Assembly: GCA_009835515.1 (NCBI GenBank)
Contig: VXXH01000838.1
Span: 1-7,065 of the forward strand
Length of the DNA stretch: 7,065 bases
Source of the DNA: Candidatus Poribacteria bacterium
Lineage (GTDB): Bacteria > Poribacteria > WGA-4E > WGA-3G
Reading direction: 5' to 3'
Position numbers and translations under genes: made by a program. Within the stretch, counting starts at the first letter, position 1, and every line of letters begins with the position of its first letter. The notes under the pieces were generated by a model, which saw nothing but the letters and a program-made list of their open reading frames with translations, searched no databases and was not told the DNA's origin. Shown here in pieces: positions 6,171-7,065 of this stretch.

Positions 6171-7065
6171 GTGGAAAACCCTAATAATAGGAGCGATCTA
6201 CAAGCCGGCCCCACAACTTGTAGGTTGGATGACATAACCCGATTCGATCGAGGCACAGTGGTTACTTTCGGCGTGTTTGATGGGATTCATATTGGGCATC
6301 AAGCGGTTATCAGTACCCTTCTTGAACGGGCTGCACAGCATCAGTTGCTAAGTGTCTTGGTCGGCTTTTATCCACATCCCCTCGCCTTCCTCGCACCAGA
6401 ACGGTGTCCACCGCTTCTGACGCCGATCTCCAAACGCGTCGAAATTCTGCAGCAGCTCGGTATTGATAAAATTGTCATGCTCAGTTTTGATGCACAAATA
6501 GCAGCAATGTCTCCCAAATCATTTGTAGAACAGGTCCTCTTAGAAAAGTGTCGTGCCAGACATGTTGTCGTTGGATATGCTTGTCAGTTTGGGAAGGACC
6601 GCGCAGGGAACGCGCAACGGCTGGCAGAACTCAGTGAGGCATATCCGTTTGATGTCACTATTGTTCCACCAACGGAGATCAATGGGGCACCCGTCCACAG
6701 CACCCGAATTCGAGAAGCTCTCTCGCACGGTGATCTGCATTGTAGTTCACAATTATTAGGACGATCCTATTCCTTGCTGGGTCATGTTGTTCATGGTGAT
6801 GGACGTGGCAAAGAAATTGGTTTCCCAACTGCTAATATAGACACACAGAATCAAGTGTGTCCACCAAATGGCGTTTATGCTATCCGGGCGAAGTTAGAGG
6901 AACGGTGGTTAGACGGTGTGTTGAACATCGGTGTGCGTCCTACATTTAACGGCACAACTGTTCAGGTGGAAAGTCACTTCTTCGATTTTGATGAAACCGT
7001 CTACGGCAAGCCTGTAGAAATATTTTTGGTAGAGAAAATTAGGAGTGAACGAAAATTTCCGAATC
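6171..7065 (+). CDS. ribF: Riboflavin kinase / FMN adenylyltransferase RibF, 3' partial
   Basis: RibF phosphorylates riboflavin to FMN and adenylates FMN to FAD. The frame is open from GTG 6171 to the right edge (298 codons, no stop), so the C-terminus lies outside the window. The adenylyltransferase domain shows TFGVFDGIHIGH (residues 32-43; the GxFDGxHxGH nucleotide-binding motif), FYPHPLAFL, and STRIREAL, matching the family (S/T)xxR motif. The riboflavin kinase domain follows: GHVVHGDGRGKEIGFPTANI (PTAN motif), NGVYAI, LNIGVRPTFNG, and a VESHFFDFDETVYGKP segment carrying the expected catalytic-region Glu. The segment usually written VGxDFxFGKxRxG reads VGYACQFGKDRAG: the conserved Asp-Phe is replaced by Ala-Cys. 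The first 16-20 residues extend beyond the usual N-terminus and overlap a TTGTAGGTTG motif. It is 5 bp downstream of nrnA, where truB often sits in other bacteria. Confidence 0.95.
   Translation, partial: MENPNNRSDLQAGPTTCRLDDITRFDRGTVVTFGVFDGIHIGHQAVISTLLERAAQHQLLSVLVGFYPHPLAFLAPERCPPLLTPISKRVEILQQLGIDKIVMLSFDAQIAAMSPKSFVEQVLLEKCRARHVVVGYACQFGKDRAGNAQRLAELSEAYPFDVTIVPPTEINGAPVHSTRIREALSHGDLHCSSQLLGRSYSLLGHVVHGDGRGKEIGFPTANIDTQNQVCPPNGVYAIRAKLEERWLDGVLNIGVRPTFNGTTVQVESHFFDFDETVYGKPVEIFLVEKIRSERKFPN
6218..6227 (+). repeat. TTGTAGGTTG motif, copy 2
   Basis: The second exact copy of the motif at 1976-1985 falls in the extra N-terminal codons of ribF, just before the conserved adenylyltransferase domain. 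It may be a remnant of a dispersed repeat that became coding, or coincidence. Confidence 0.3.

Noticed and set aside
6553..6759. 68-codon plus-strand open frame inside ribF
   Set aside because: It is out of frame with the intact RibF reading frame, which continues through this region with recognisable motifs.
1..7065. A novel defence, mobile or biosynthetic system
   Set aside because: Every stretch longer than 122 bp is explained by a well-known housekeeping gene. No unassigned gene, array or element boundary is visible.

Overview
This window is a single-strand (+) run of eight housekeeping genes: the transcription/translation cluster rimP-nusA-ylxR-infB-ylxP-rbfA-nrnA-ribF. Base composition is intermediate (near 45-50% G+C by eye) and even throughout. 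I see no mobile element, CRISPR array, phage gene, tRNA or rRNA. The gene order is widespread in bacteria (Firmicutes, many Gram-negative and candidate phyla), so it does not fix the organism. The ylxR-infB-ylxP-rbfA-nrnA block and the Firmicutes-type YlxP and NrnA argue against an enterobacterium. Short motifs of the GTAGGTTG and GCGGT...ACCGC type in the gaps remind me of dispersed repeats in uncultured lineages such as Candidatus Poribacteria. That is a hunch, not a demonstrated assignment.

Layout: rimP (9-464); a 122-bp gap; nusA (587-1915); an 80-bp gap with a bulged hairpin and a perfect 8-bp palindrome; ylxR (1996-2310) overlapping infB (2307-4340) by ATGA; an 86-bp gap with two hairpins; ylxP (4427-4711); a 42-bp gap with a perfect 6-bp-stem hairpin; rbfA (4754-5137) overlapping nrnA (5134-6165) by ATGA; a 5-bp gap; then ribF from a GTG at 6171, running off the right edge at 7065 with no stop in the window. 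No stretch longer than 122 bp lacks a gene.

The genes form a coherent unit. RimP and RbfA mature the 30S subunit, IF-2 delivers initiator tRNA, and NusA couples RNA polymerase pausing, termination and antitermination to translation. YlxR and YlxP are small conserved partners, YlxR being an RNA-binding protein. NrnA clears nanoRNA and pAp, and RibF makes FMN and FAD.

The deviations are modest: no truB between nrnA and ribF; a NusA that ends in a long, disordered, very acidic tail; altered residues in otherwise conserved motifs of NusA, IF-2 and RibF; and a fold-back sequence in each of the four gaps longer than 40 bp. I find no evidence for a previously undescribed system here.
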